Shown here one piece after another: positions 1-10,102 of a DNA stretch of 30,277 nt (position 1 is its first letter; every line of letters begins with the position of its first letter). Position numbers and translations under genes: made by a program. The notes under the pieces are model-generated. The model was given only the letters and a program-made list of their open reading frames with translations. It ran no database searches and had not been told where the DNA came from. Location of the stretch: the NCBI GenBank assembly GCA_013115145.1, contig JAAPAO010000438.1, positions 1 to 30,277 on the forward strand, given 5' to 3'. This DNA is from Perkinsus chesapeaki (Eukaryota; Perkinsozoa; Perkinsida; Perkinsidae).

Positions 1-175
1 TAAAATATAATATAAATTATAAAGATAAAATATAATATAAATTATAAAGGTAGAATATAATATAAATTATAAAGGTAAAATATAATATAAATTATAAAGG
101 TAGAATATAATATAAATTATAAAGGTAAAATATAATATAAATTATAAAGGTAGAATATAATATAAATTGATATGA
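1..175. repeat. AT-rich tandem repeat, 25-bp unit, about 7 copies
   Basis: Seven consecutive units of 25 bp, almost pure A/T, start at 1, 26, 51, 76, 101, 126 and 151; the last one breaks down near 170. From the second unit on, the third position alternates A and G (TAAAA versus TAGAA), so the real repeating block is about 50 bp. The array continues off the left edge of the window. It lies downstream of the last visible splice donor of the phosphonopyruvate decarboxylase gene, so it is probably inside that gene's last intron. Confidence 0.9.
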
Positions 176-2599
176 AGGCAAAGTAAGCACGTAGAGTTTG
201 AATCCTTCCACTACTTACTTTATTCTGCTGTGGTGTAGTAGTAGGTCTCCCTAGATCACTTCTAACACCAGGCTTGACAAGAACTTCAATGAACGTTGGT
301 CCAGCCTGTGGATGCGATACCGCATCTCGAACAGCATTACCAAGCTCCTCTTCAGTACGAACTCTCACTGTGTTGGGATATCTGAAAAAAAAGATGACAT
401 CACCCGGGATCGAACCTGCGCCGCCATCGCTGCTCACCCAACATCTTTAGCAACTCCACAAAGATTCAGACCAGCCGCAGCTGTTGGCTGACCCCCGACG
501 CTCTCGTGCATACCATTATTCATCTATTAATGAAATAAAAACGCTCAAAAACGGCCAAGTTCCTTACCAATATGTGCACCAAATTCTTGGCCTTATTAGT
601 AGCCATCGAGCCCATATGCATTAGCAATGCTCCATCGCCATCGAGACAGATGACCGGGTCACTTCCAGGTATATGAGTTGCCAAACCTATGACAAGTTTG
701 AGCAGTACCACTTCTAAAATAGGGGCTCGAGGACCGAAAAATGTTCCTACTGCTGGGATATGCCGGAACAAGCTTTGATAGAAAATAAACAACCAACATG
801 TACAGTGGAAGTCATAATATATCCAAATCAATACTGATGAAAATGCGACAGATGATTGGACCATAATTGCACAGATATAAAAATTATTAGTTATATAAAT
901 AAAGATCATAATATATCCTATATAACTAACCAATCGCAACTGCATCACATTCATAGGAATCTGGATTAGATTATTACCTTCGGCGATCGACCCTGCATGT
1001 CCCATATTTCCAACACAGAGGAAATCACGGGAATGATCACCACCATACTCATTAGCACGGATCTCAAATAACTCACGACTGAAAGGCACTCAATCAACCT
1101 ATTTTGTATCTTGCACGCTTCTACCTCAGGAATCCAGTAGTACCAATATATGTGGCCAGATCTCCGCCAGACTTGAGTACAACTCTTAGTGCCTCCTCGC
1201 GGTTCATCGGTAATGTAGTGTCATAGGGCACGGCGTTTTGTAGAGTGTATCTGTGAAGGGCAGGAGGAGGAGGAGGAGGAGGGATGTTCAATATTAATAG
1301 ACACAATTTCATTATACCAATTTCACTAATAGACCTATTTTCGTTCCCTGTGTCCCCCGTATAACTAACCTAGATTCAACCCCGAAAGAGTCTTAATCCA
1401 GCTCCAACGAGTCACCGCATGCCAACCAACCACAGCCGGACCGAAATCCATTACCTCGAAAACGTATCTTTCCTAACCAGCAATATATGCGGACTCTTGC
1501 TCTCCATCGCCTAAAATGACACATGCCGGGATCGAACCAGGGATCTTTCGATTACCTGAGCCGCAGCAGATTCCAGAGCTTCCAGAGCTTCTATATTCTC
1601 TGTTGGCAACTCTGTACAAGGTAAGTCCATGGCTTGAATAATACCTGAAAACAATATATTCAATAATTAAGTACGACCATAATGCAACCAAAAATTTCAA
1701 CATACTAACACACAGGAATACTAAGATTGTTCATATAGGCTAAAATATTCCATACTACAGCACTTCTCCTTTGGCCAAGCAGGCCGCGAGTGCGAGTTCA
1801 GCAGGAGTGCGACTGCGGACTGAGCTTTCGTAAACAGCCCTGGCATTCGCTATAACGATGAACATACCAATATTTTATAATATATAACCTATCTACCAGA
1901 TATTAATAAATTTCAATCGTACTGTAAATTATGAGATAGATAAATCAAGATGAGTTAATGCTACAAGAATATTACCGGCCTGTAATTTTCCCATGACTTT
2001 ATGTTGAGGTTCATCTTTTACACCTGGCTCTCCTCTCCAACCAACAAGTACCTGATACATATGAGATCAATTCAACCTACTGTGCACCATGCACGCTTAA
2101 CCTAAAGATGCCCCCTATTACCAGCATAGGTATACCATAAACTCCTGGATGAGCCAAGGATAGAAGTGGATTCACCATATTACCATAGCCGCTATTTTGG
2201 GTGTACCTGAAACAGCTAGAGGTGTCAGAAAACTAACTAACGCATGATCGTACACCATAGGAAGCTGTCCGGTCGCCAAATGATATCCTGCGGCAAGGCC
2301 TACAGCACTTCCTTCGTTAACAGCAATAACATGCTCATCGGGCCTGGCATGATCTGTGACGTATCTAAGGTTGAAGCGTACAAGATACGACATAGGTTAG
2401 AGTAGTCGTACGCACAGAAATCCTTTAAAAGCGAGTCGGGTACTCCAGTAAAGTAGCCAACTCCACAAGCCCTAGCTTTATTATAAAACTCTGCAACATT
2501 CACGCTTCTTGTGCCGTGAGTTGAGAAAGCTGCCTTGGCGACGTTCTGGAAGGACTTCAAGGCTGCGGGTCCAAATATGCTTTTAGATGGACTTAACAT
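1..2599 (-). CDS. phosphonopyruvate decarboxylase (3' end outside window)
   Basis: A thiamine-diphosphate enzyme that converts 3-phosphonopyruvate to phosphonoacetaldehyde, the committing step of C-P compound synthesis after PEP mutase. Exons on the minus strand: 2599-2412, 2364-2254, 2206-2122, 2051-1976, 1754-1710, 1644-1556, 1510-1455, 1250-1125, 1078-978, 686-568, 523-438, 381-219. Introns are 44-70 nt except four of 204-291, 221 and 56 nt. Joined, they give family motifs in order: [84 protein letters not shown], and the ThDP motif [10 protein letters not shown]...[15 protein letters not shown] split by an intron, then [14 protein letters not shown]. The first ~32 residues are basic and Ser/Ala-rich without acids, like a mitochondrial presequence. 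A GTAAGT donor at 218 implies one more short exon beyond the left edge. Exon 5 and the 221-nt intron before it are the least certain parts. Confidence 0.9.
382..437 (-). other. intron of the decarboxylase gene with a B-box-like core
   Basis: This 56-nt intron starts GTGAGC and ends in a T-run plus CAG. Its middle is GGTTCGATCCCGGG, matching the tRNA T-arm (Pol III B box) consensus GGTTCGANNCC. The frame is restored exactly across it (GATGTTGG joined to ATATCCC gives D-V-G-Y-P). It shares its core and tail pattern with 1511-1555 and 2691-2734. Confidence 0.8.
1511..1555 (-). other. intron of the decarboxylase gene with a B-box-like core
   Basis: This 45-nt phase-0 intron starts GTAATC and ends CATTTTAG. 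It carries GGTTCGATCCCGG at its centre, followed by GTCAT and a T-rich tail, the same arrangement as in 382-437. Removing it joins SAAAQ to [14 protein letters not shown], which fits the family. Confidence 0.8.
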
Positions 2600-2690
2600 A
2601 AGGAAAACGAATTAAAATCAAACCAACTGGTAAAGGCTAGCGTAGGTGGAAGAACTAGCACTCCAAACCACAATAATAGAAGGGAACAAG

Positions 2691-2734
2691 GTATACTCGC
2701 AGGTTCGATCCCTGGCTGGTACATTTTAAAATAG
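2691..2734 (+). other. intron-like unit with the same B-box-like core, plus strand
   Basis: This 44-nt stretch begins AAG|GTATAC and ends AAAATAG. It contains GGTTCGATCCCTGG and then GTACATTTT, matching the two decarboxylase introns in core, length and tail but on the opposite strand. It lies about 90 bp upstream of the decarboxylase ATG. I see no coding exon around it, so it may be a 5'-UTR intron of a plus-strand transcript or a free copy of the element. Confidence 0.5.
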
Positions 2735-2940
2735 AAACTTTGCGCATGCGTGCAAGTCATGAAGAAGGATGCCTTCTTCGGAGCGTCTCTCTAGAGCGTG
2801 TTTCACGCATTTGAAGTTGATAGCCTCTTTGTAAAACTTAAGCGGAAGGCGCGTATTGAACAATCACATTCCACCGGGAGGGTAGCGCCTGTTGAACTGT
2901 TACCAACACAACATGACAAAGTCGAAAATGTATCAACCAA

Positions 2941-5900
2941 TCACACAGCAGAAACTTCACCATGTAAAGCCGTACGAGCACCGATAGCTGTTCCGATCAC
3001 TGCGACCGCGATGCCGAACGACACGACGAGAACCTGTCAGCAACGTAACCATCACATTTTACCCCCTCGAAAGTCGCACATAAAATGGATGGTCTAAGCC
3101 ATTTCGGCGCGGGACTACAAACTCACACACCGGCGTTGAGCCCTACCGCCGCGAATCTGTAGCGTCGTTTATCGTCCTCGTGCGTGCTGGAGGCTATGAA
3201 GCACAGGCCAGGGAAAACAAATAGGATGCTTGCATTGGCAACCGAGCCAACAAGTGATAAGAAAATATCGAAATAGTCGGACAACAGGAATGCGGTAACC
3301 TGAGACGAGTACAAGCAAGCATCATAGAGGACAGCTTACGCCAGTGAATGCAACAACAATTATCCTGATGATGCTGAAGCAGATAATGCGGGACGATCTC
3401 GACATGTCACCTGAAGGAAGAATGGTGGTTCGCTGAATGCTCCAGCGATAGTCTAGTACACCAAGATGCATTCCGTTGTATTCGCAAGGTAGGCTTTGTT
3501 ATGGATGAAGCTAATTAGAGCACTCGCCATAGGCGAAAAGTCTACGTAAATGCTCAGAAAAGGCACATCACATGCATGACCACGGGCATGGTCCAGTTCC
3601 ACGGGAAACGAGTTCCCAGTGCGCAACAGGAAATATCGAATACGGTGCTTCTGGGTTCAATACTAAAAGTTGCTCGCAGTCTCACCGAAGGTTCTGGTGG
3701 AGAATCGAGACCTCTCAAAGAGCTTAAATAAAGGTATGGCATTCCCAGGATACGTGAACAGCAGCTCCAATGAGAGGCATACACTGACGAGTTGGGACAC
3801 CTGAGGAGAAGAACACATAATCAATTAATAACAAACAAAGCGATTTCGAAACGATTTGAGAGCCGCTTTCGGGGGAGACATATCTGAGGTTTACTGGAGC
3901 TCCGCTAGGCATCGCTTCTGTGATGACACCAGGAACGTCCTGTCGAAACTCTGACACAGCCACCACCATAGTAGATGCAAACCAAAGATTCAAGACCAAT
4001 ATGAGAAGAACTGCGCAGCCAAGAACCTGTCCGACTGTCATTGCGCGCTCGAGCCTTTGCTCACGTTTTTAAACTTTGACGGATCTGCCATGGAGTTCTC
4101 AATCGGTAAAGCCATCGCGGCAACACCTTCGAAAGACAGAGACGCTATCCCGAGAAAAAGCGGGTATCTGGGAGGAACACGAAAAAGGTGATACCCTGCC
4201 AGCTGCCTTCCTCCAGTGAGTTAAACAATTTCTCAATCATACGGAAAATGCGCTCTTCCATGAAGAGTTGGTCGGGGGGATGCTTCACGCTTTGCCATCA
4301 TTTACAGTCGGCCAAGTTCACATGTTCCGACACTGTCTTACGTGTGCCAATTGGCGCCCTGCAAGGCTGGAGATTCGTATTGAGGTTTGTGGTCTGAGTT
4401 ACCAATTACGGACGACACTCCCCAATAGACTGCTGCTATCAAACCGATAACCATAGATATCTAACAACTCAAGCGTGCAAGATTCAAGATAGCTCACTTA
4501 CAATGCCAATAAGTGAAAAGACCGAGAACTTCTTGACCGATCTCATGCAGCACAATGGTAGCAGAAGGACAACGGACCAACACAAGGAGGATTGCAGGGG
4601 AACTATAGAAGCAATAATCCCAAAGCTAAAGATATTTCATAAGTTATATGACCCTCCTTCGAAAGGGTTATTCAACACTTTTTCTCAAGTGACAAACATG
4701 CTTTCTTTTGGATGTTAAAATCGCGGAAGTTCTCCTTCCGTGGACGACAGGTATGTAATGGTATCATGTCACACCAACGTAAATCCCCGGCGACATATGC
4801 ACATGAAATGCAAGGTATAATCGGGCCGCTCACACTGACCTAACCGACCTCCGAAATGTGTATATAGGCTGTTGGCAATGAAGATGAGATATGCTATATT
4901 CGCACCAAGCTGTGCGATACAGAGTAAAGTCGTTACTAGTATACCAGTTGGCACGCCTAGACAGCGACGGACAACTTCAACATACCTGAAATAGAAAGAA
5001 AACAATGCTCGAAAGAAATGAAGAATATTTCACGGACTGAGAGCTTGAAGATCGTAAGCTTTTCTGTCTTAACGGATGTTGACGGCACCGAAGCTTACCG
5101 CAGAGAAAAACAGCAATTTGAAAAACATGTTTGTAAGTGTGGCGAGGTCGGTGATACTGAATGTTGTGATACGATATCATCATAGAGCCCTAGGATGGGG
5201 AACGGCGGTTAAGTAACATTAAGTCGAATACTACTCACAAGGTGAAAGGCAAGTTGACTCTGATAATAATATTATTAATGATATCCCAAAGTAGTACTGC
5301 CGGGGATCATCCAGCGAGAGGGAATGCATTTGTTTTACCTTGATGAAGAACATATTTTTCACACAAGGAGTTAGCAATATATCTCCTTCGCATTAGGATT
5401 CCTAATTCAGGAACACTTTCCTGGGGAGCATAAGGCTAGAGGATTCCTTGACTGTATACAGTAGCACTAGTACGTAGATTAGTAATACTATAAAATGACA
5501 TTGAAACCCCGGAGATATCAACATATTGATCTTTCAAGCTCAACTTATTTGTTAGCCGCTTGCTTACCCGGGAGTAACAACTCTACCATTATGAAATGTA
5601 TGGACGACATCAACATCTTCATCAACATCTTGAAGGGCTAGGTGAGCCGATACGGCTACTATCATACGAACCTTATGGCAGCATAACGACACTCACAAAA
5701 TATTGATGTACGGAAAATACACACTCTTAATGAAACGGGCCCTTCACAAAAAACGTGGCACTTTCTACTATACTTCTCAAGTGGGATTTTTCCGCCGCCG
5801 ATTTACCATAAGACAGAAGGAAAGTACTTGGCGGGCCCTACAGGAAATATTGATGACATTGTCATCTCGTTATGCAAATGAACAAGTCTCTGTTTCTTCC

Positions 5901-6406
5901 ACAGTAGACCGGCCTAGGATGCCAACATTGTAACACCCTGTAGAGAGCGGTTATACAATGTCGTATAACTGGCAGGTTCGGAAATAGTAGGGAACTTAGG
6001 TTTGTCTAAGTGATGGTCACGGAGCCTGATTCGGCAATCTCCCGAGTCAGAACCATGCCCCATCGGGCCCCGCAAGATTTGGTTTTGCCGGCAATATACC
6101 GACGGTTGAATATAACTTCGAGTATCTTACAGAGTAGAAAGTGACCACAGCAATAACGAGCAAACTGATGACACCAAGAGCCCATCCAGAGAACTCTAGT
6201 GCTTTCGGAAGTGCCAATATACCAATACCGACACACATCTGAGATGATGAATAATACAGTAAGGTATCATGTGAAGGTACATTGGAGGTGTTGAAGAAGG
6301 CTGATAGCTGACCAGCACGTCCGACACCGCCTGCTGTGTACCATCCACTCGATGAATAACCCGAATCGATCGACCTGAAGGAGTTCGGAGAAGGAGTCAA
6401 CTTCAA
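2941..6406 (-). CDS. amino-acid transporter, AAAP (amino acid/auxin permease) family
   Basis: A multi-pass membrane carrier, probably importing amino acids with protons. The N-terminal exon (6406-6281) joins across a 42-nt intron (6280-6239) to MCVGIGILALPKALEFSGWA, the first-helix signature of the family, then LGVISLLVIAVVTFYS. Later exons: 4985-4840 (LGVPTGILVTTLLCIAQLG helix), parts of 4605-4335 (RSVKKFSVFSLIG, then MVIGLIAAVYWGV), 4167-4065 (SLSFEGVAAMALPIENSM), 4026-3895 (VLGCAVLLILVLNLWFAS, QDVPGVITEAMPSGAPV), 3800-3686 (LLFTYPGNAIPLFKLFERS), 3410-3340, 3299-3129 (FLSLVGSVANASILFVFPGL) and 3033-2941 (VSFGIAVAVIGTAIGA, TGA stop). Exons between 6120 and 4985 and the 3685-3411 gap are not resolved. 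The first open exon has no in-frame ATG, so the start lies in an exon further upstream that I could not place. Substrate cannot be read from sequence. Confidence 0.82.
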
Positions 6407-8399
6407 GCACGTTCGAAAGATATCATTTCATATGGAACAGCAATACGAGACTGGTGTTCAGCAGTTCCCCATGTTCAAGCCGTGCGTGGCAGTTCCTTGC
6501 CCTCCTGAGTTCACTACCAGAATCTACCTACGGCAAGAGCGGCTAGATCGGGTGCAGGTTTAACCGACAACCGTTATGTCCTGCTCCCTATCTGTGCAAA
6601 AATGCGCCTTCCAAGAGACGCAGCCTATATAGAAGGAGTGGTGAAACAAACACGAGACAAATAACGCAAGAATCCTTGAACGGGAGCTTCACGCCGGAAA
6701 ATCAAGTCTTGGAAGTATGTGTAGAGAGCATGCGTCCCGCCGTTCGCCAAGTCGCTTACTCTTCGTCTTCATCTCGCCTCGATATCTTATACACACGAGA
6801 AGTTTCCATCGCAGCTGTTACATGAGTTGGCGAAATTACCGTGCTACGTCGGGTGTCTGAAAGTTGAGCTCATAAATATCTTTTGGAGATCATACTCGGT
6901 GTTGATTGTGCAGATTGGCTTGTTTCTTCAACAAGTGGGACTGCCAAAGTCGATGACATTGAAAGACACTCGCGACAACGAATCAATTTGCCGAGCCTTA
7001 TCGATGTATGCAAGAGAGCATAGCAGACGTAGATCGGACACGGTTAATCCCTTGAACCTTTTCTGTAACTAGTTTGCAAAACCGATCTCGAATTTCGAGA
7101 CTCGAAATCGCGGTCATAGAAATAAGTTCTTGAGGTCGTTAGCCTATTCCAGAATTCTTCCCCGGCTTCGCTCAACATCTAATCAACAACCTTCCCACCA
7201 TAAACGGCACTGCTTGCATAAGCCTTCGTGTTCTTCTCTCATTAGCCCCATTCTCGCGTCAACCTCTTTCGTTTACCGGTGCTTCTATCGCTTTATTTCT
7301 TTCCTCTACATATGTCCCTAGAGGAAGTCGAATAGCTAACTTTACTAGTCCGATCGTATAGATGCTTTCTAGGTCGGTTAAGTTCTATTTGGTTCGCTAC
7401 TGCTCGTTTTCGAATGTTACTCAAGTCAACAGATCCCCTTTGCGGACAACATTCACATCATGTTTATCATTTATCTTTATAGAACTCTTCAAATTCTCGG
7501 AGCTGCGGAGCTAGGGGATCCTCCTTGTCGTTGCCGGTGAGTTCAATTGCGCTGTACGGAGAGATCAACAACACAGCGTAGAGGAGTAGTAATCGGCAGG
7601 AGTATGGCATGCACTAGTGAGCTACCGAAGAGAAAGATACGCTGAAAGATTGGAGAACGTGGCGTGAAGAAGAAGAAGATTTAAGATTTGTAAATTGTGG
7701 CAGAGGTTCGCTCGAAAGCAGCACTGAACTAACACTCGAGACGGAATTATGTAATTGAGGAAATGTAAGAATTGCAAGTTTTGCAAGATCTTGTCGTGCT
7801 ATGGGAGGAAAAAGCTTCGTTCCCACAGTCGTTCAACGAATGATTCGTTACGAATTTCATACGCTCGCTGCCATTATTATACAGACATGACTTATCAAGC
7901 CTAGACTTGCTCTCTCGAAGGCGAAAGCACTCTGAGCGCTATGACTATAACTATTTAAAATTGTTGATATCACATTTTTGTGTAGAATGCTCGCCCTGAG
8001 GCGCGTGACTCTACTGTAGCACCTTCCTTTGTGGCGAGCGCTAGGCTCGTGAAACGGTTCAGCCGTTTCATCATAGTATAAGCTGTGTACAACTCAGATT
8101 AGAGTCTTTTTTGTGATTCAGTTCGTTCGATCTATTCGTTCGTTCTCCCTCCGATCTAGTCATCTGGAAGCAGCAGCCTTCCTACTCAGCAACTCGACAA
8201 CCCTTTGCATCTAGCCCTACTACCTGCGTTCTTAGTCCTCAACACCTAGAACAACCCGATCTACACCTAGACTACCCGATCATCATCTTGCGCTCCTCTA
8301 CTTTGCCATTTCGACCGACACATTCTCCACATTTTCGTGTGTTTGCGTGCAACACATGTACTACGCATGCACAAACCAAACAATAATACTGTATATCAG
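6407..8399. other. intergenic region, no recognised gene
   Basis: Only short open frames occur here (63-81 codons on plus at 6827-7321, 70 codons Ser-rich on minus at 7614-7826), with no family resemblance and no convincing splice chain. 7087-7110 holds a small palindromic stretch around CTCGAATTTCGAG, and 8051-8071 a perfect hairpin with 8-bp arms (TGAAACGG/CCGTTTCA). From about 8100 to 8340 the plus strand is strongly pyrimidine-rich with repeated TTCG, resembling a 5' leader or part of a retroelement terminal repeat. I could not find matching ends. Confidence 0.4.
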
Positions 8400-9289
8400 C
8401 TGGAGTGACAAATCGGTTCATCGAACTGCGGAAGGTTGGGGAGGTTTATGACATTAAGCAAGTGTCACAAGTCTTACCTCAGGTAAGCGACGCCAGGCTG
8501 GCGACGCCAGGCTGGCGTGCACACGGTGAAAACCCGTAGAGTCCTCCTTAATGGTGTTTCATCGTTTTCTGTAGGCTTCTCCCGATTCTACATGTTGCTT
8601 ACATCTCACACGTCAGCCTTGGAGCATTTACTCGCATCCACTCTATGGACCGATAGTGACGAGAAGTGTGCTGCTCAGAATGCCCTCTCAGCAACAATTA
8701 TGGAATACATCGGCAAGCCCATGTGCTCACTTGACTGCCCTAAAGAGACCATTTGGTTACCACAACCTCCCGACCTAATGTTCGTTCGGAAGAGAGCACT
8801 TTATACTGTAAAGAGTCAGTGGTATTGTACCGGCAAGAAAGGAACCCTTGTACATACTCTCCAACTGGCAAAACCAATGAGCCTTCGGTAGACCTGAATT
8901 ATTTTGGCTCTGGAAGTACTCCTTCCCTGCATTATGATGCTGATTCAGACCGTCTGTTCGCTCTTGATAAGAGTCTCTCCGTCTACGACTTGGGTACAGA
9001 TCTATCTTGGTGCTTGCAGCTAACTGGAATGGCTGGTGGCAAAATTTTAACAGTTAATGCACTGGTCGTCGAGGATGAGCTATTCCTGGCGAAAAATACT
9101 AGTCAGAAACTGGAATTGTTCTACGTTAAACTGGAGGCCAATACGCCCTGCCTAGTGGCTAAAAGGATTTGGTATTACGTTAAGGAAACTCGGGAGCTAA
9201 GAGACTCGCCGTATCCCAGACTCTGTAAAAGAAATGGCGACAATAAGTGCATTTTATTGGACTATATTCAAGGAGACTCTACTCTCTGA
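8400..9289 (+). CDS. unidentified protein-coding gene, exon structure uncertain
   Basis: I do not recognise the family. The last exon is clear: from about 8819 to the TGA at 9287-9289 one frame stays open and reads like protein (SLHYDADSDRLFALDKSLSV, then LSWCLQLTGMAGGKILTVNA, ending LLDYIQGDSTL), with spaced hydrophobic strands that could be a beta-propeller-like fold. Upstream, CAG|GTAAGC at 8483 and CTGTAG at 8574 look like a real 92-nt intron, and 8400-8482 is open in one frame (ELRKVGEVYDIKQVSQVLPQ). For 8575-8755 two frames compete. One joins 8400-8482 in phase and connects to the last exon over a 64-nt intron at about 8755-8818. The other, starting at an ATG at 8591, reads more protein-like (EKCAAQNALSATIMEYIGKP) but needs a frameshift. 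The start codon is not fixed. Confidence 0.5.
8487..8517. repeat. 14-bp direct duplication containing palindromes
   Basis: GCGACGCCAGGCTG occurs twice head to tail (8487-8500 and 8501-8514). Each copy with its neighbour forms the near-perfect palindrome CGCCAG-G-CTGGCG. It sits just inside the 5' end of the intron starting at 8483. Confidence 0.8.
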
Positions 9290-10102
9290 ACTATCAAGCT
9301 CACCAAAGTGTCTTTTGGTGATGCATCACCAAGAGAAACTTTCTCTTATCCGTGCACAAGTCGATGCAGTCGCCGTGATCAGTCGCAGATGCCTCGATCC
9401 AAATTTGAGATTCTCCATTTGTGAATCCCAAATAACACCGAAAAGCGTACCACAAGTCAACGTAGGAGTAGTTAAAACAGTTTAGGATTCTCGCAGTCGT
9501 GCGGGCTATCTGATAGAGCCCGATCATCTCTAGGTCACTGACACGCTGCCTCGGTGTACGTCTACCTTTAAAATGCGCATAGTTCCTCTGGGGGGGTTAG
9601 CTGGCCAGACGATGGAGAGCTAATGGTCTCCTCGGGACTGTCTGGAATGGGTGGGCACGATGTCTATAAACGTCAATGAAGCTGACGCAGGCGGCCTCCT
9701 GGATGCGGCGTTAATGCCACGGCGTAGCAATTGATGGCTGGATCGAAGACCATATCAAAAATTTTCACGCCCTTTGATTTCGAAACCACAGGTGGCGGAG
9801 GTTGCCTCAGTCAGGCAGGCCACGTCCACATGCTGTCGTTCTGCCTGCCGAGGTTTAAAGTTACTCGGGTCTACCACATGCCAGGCGACGCCTGGCAGGC
9901 GTTATCCCCTTCAAAGGAGAAAGTGGCGAGTTGATAGAATATTTACGTGAACTCAAGTCTAACTTCTCTGCGAGATGTCTCTGACTGAAAAAAACTACGA
10001 ATCATAAGCCTCACAGAAAGCCCAACACTGTATAATCGATCTAGATTAGGCTCGCTAGCTCCTCGAAAAGAGTTAAAGGACCAACGGGGGGATCTTCAAT
10101 AG
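9290..10102. other. intergenic region with small GC-rich hairpins
   Basis: No gene recognised. The region around 9590-9720 is GC-rich and differs from its neighbours. 9803-9852 forms an imperfect hairpin (CAGGCAG pairing with CTGCCTG, closed by CCTC/GAGG). 9882-9900 forms another (TGCCAGG/CCTGGCA), related in sequence to the palindromes at 8487-8517. These could be the remains of a small transposable element, but I found no terminal repeats or target-site duplication. Confidence 0.35.

Noticed and set aside
382-437. complete tRNA gene around the GGTTCGATCCC motif
   Set aside because: Only the T-arm-like box is present; no acceptor stem, D-arm or anticodon arm can be folded within the short introns.
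1755-1975. extra decarboxylase exon with [16 protein letters not shown] open frame
   Set aside because: Joining GKLQA directly to [15 protein letters not shown] at 1754 restores the family pattern; the open stretch inside the 221-nt intron adds residues that relatives do not have.
2798-3097. 99-codon plus-strand open frame
   Set aside because: It lies antisense to the final exons of the amino-acid transporter (3033-2941, intron 3128-3034), has no family resemblance, and its codons look incidental.
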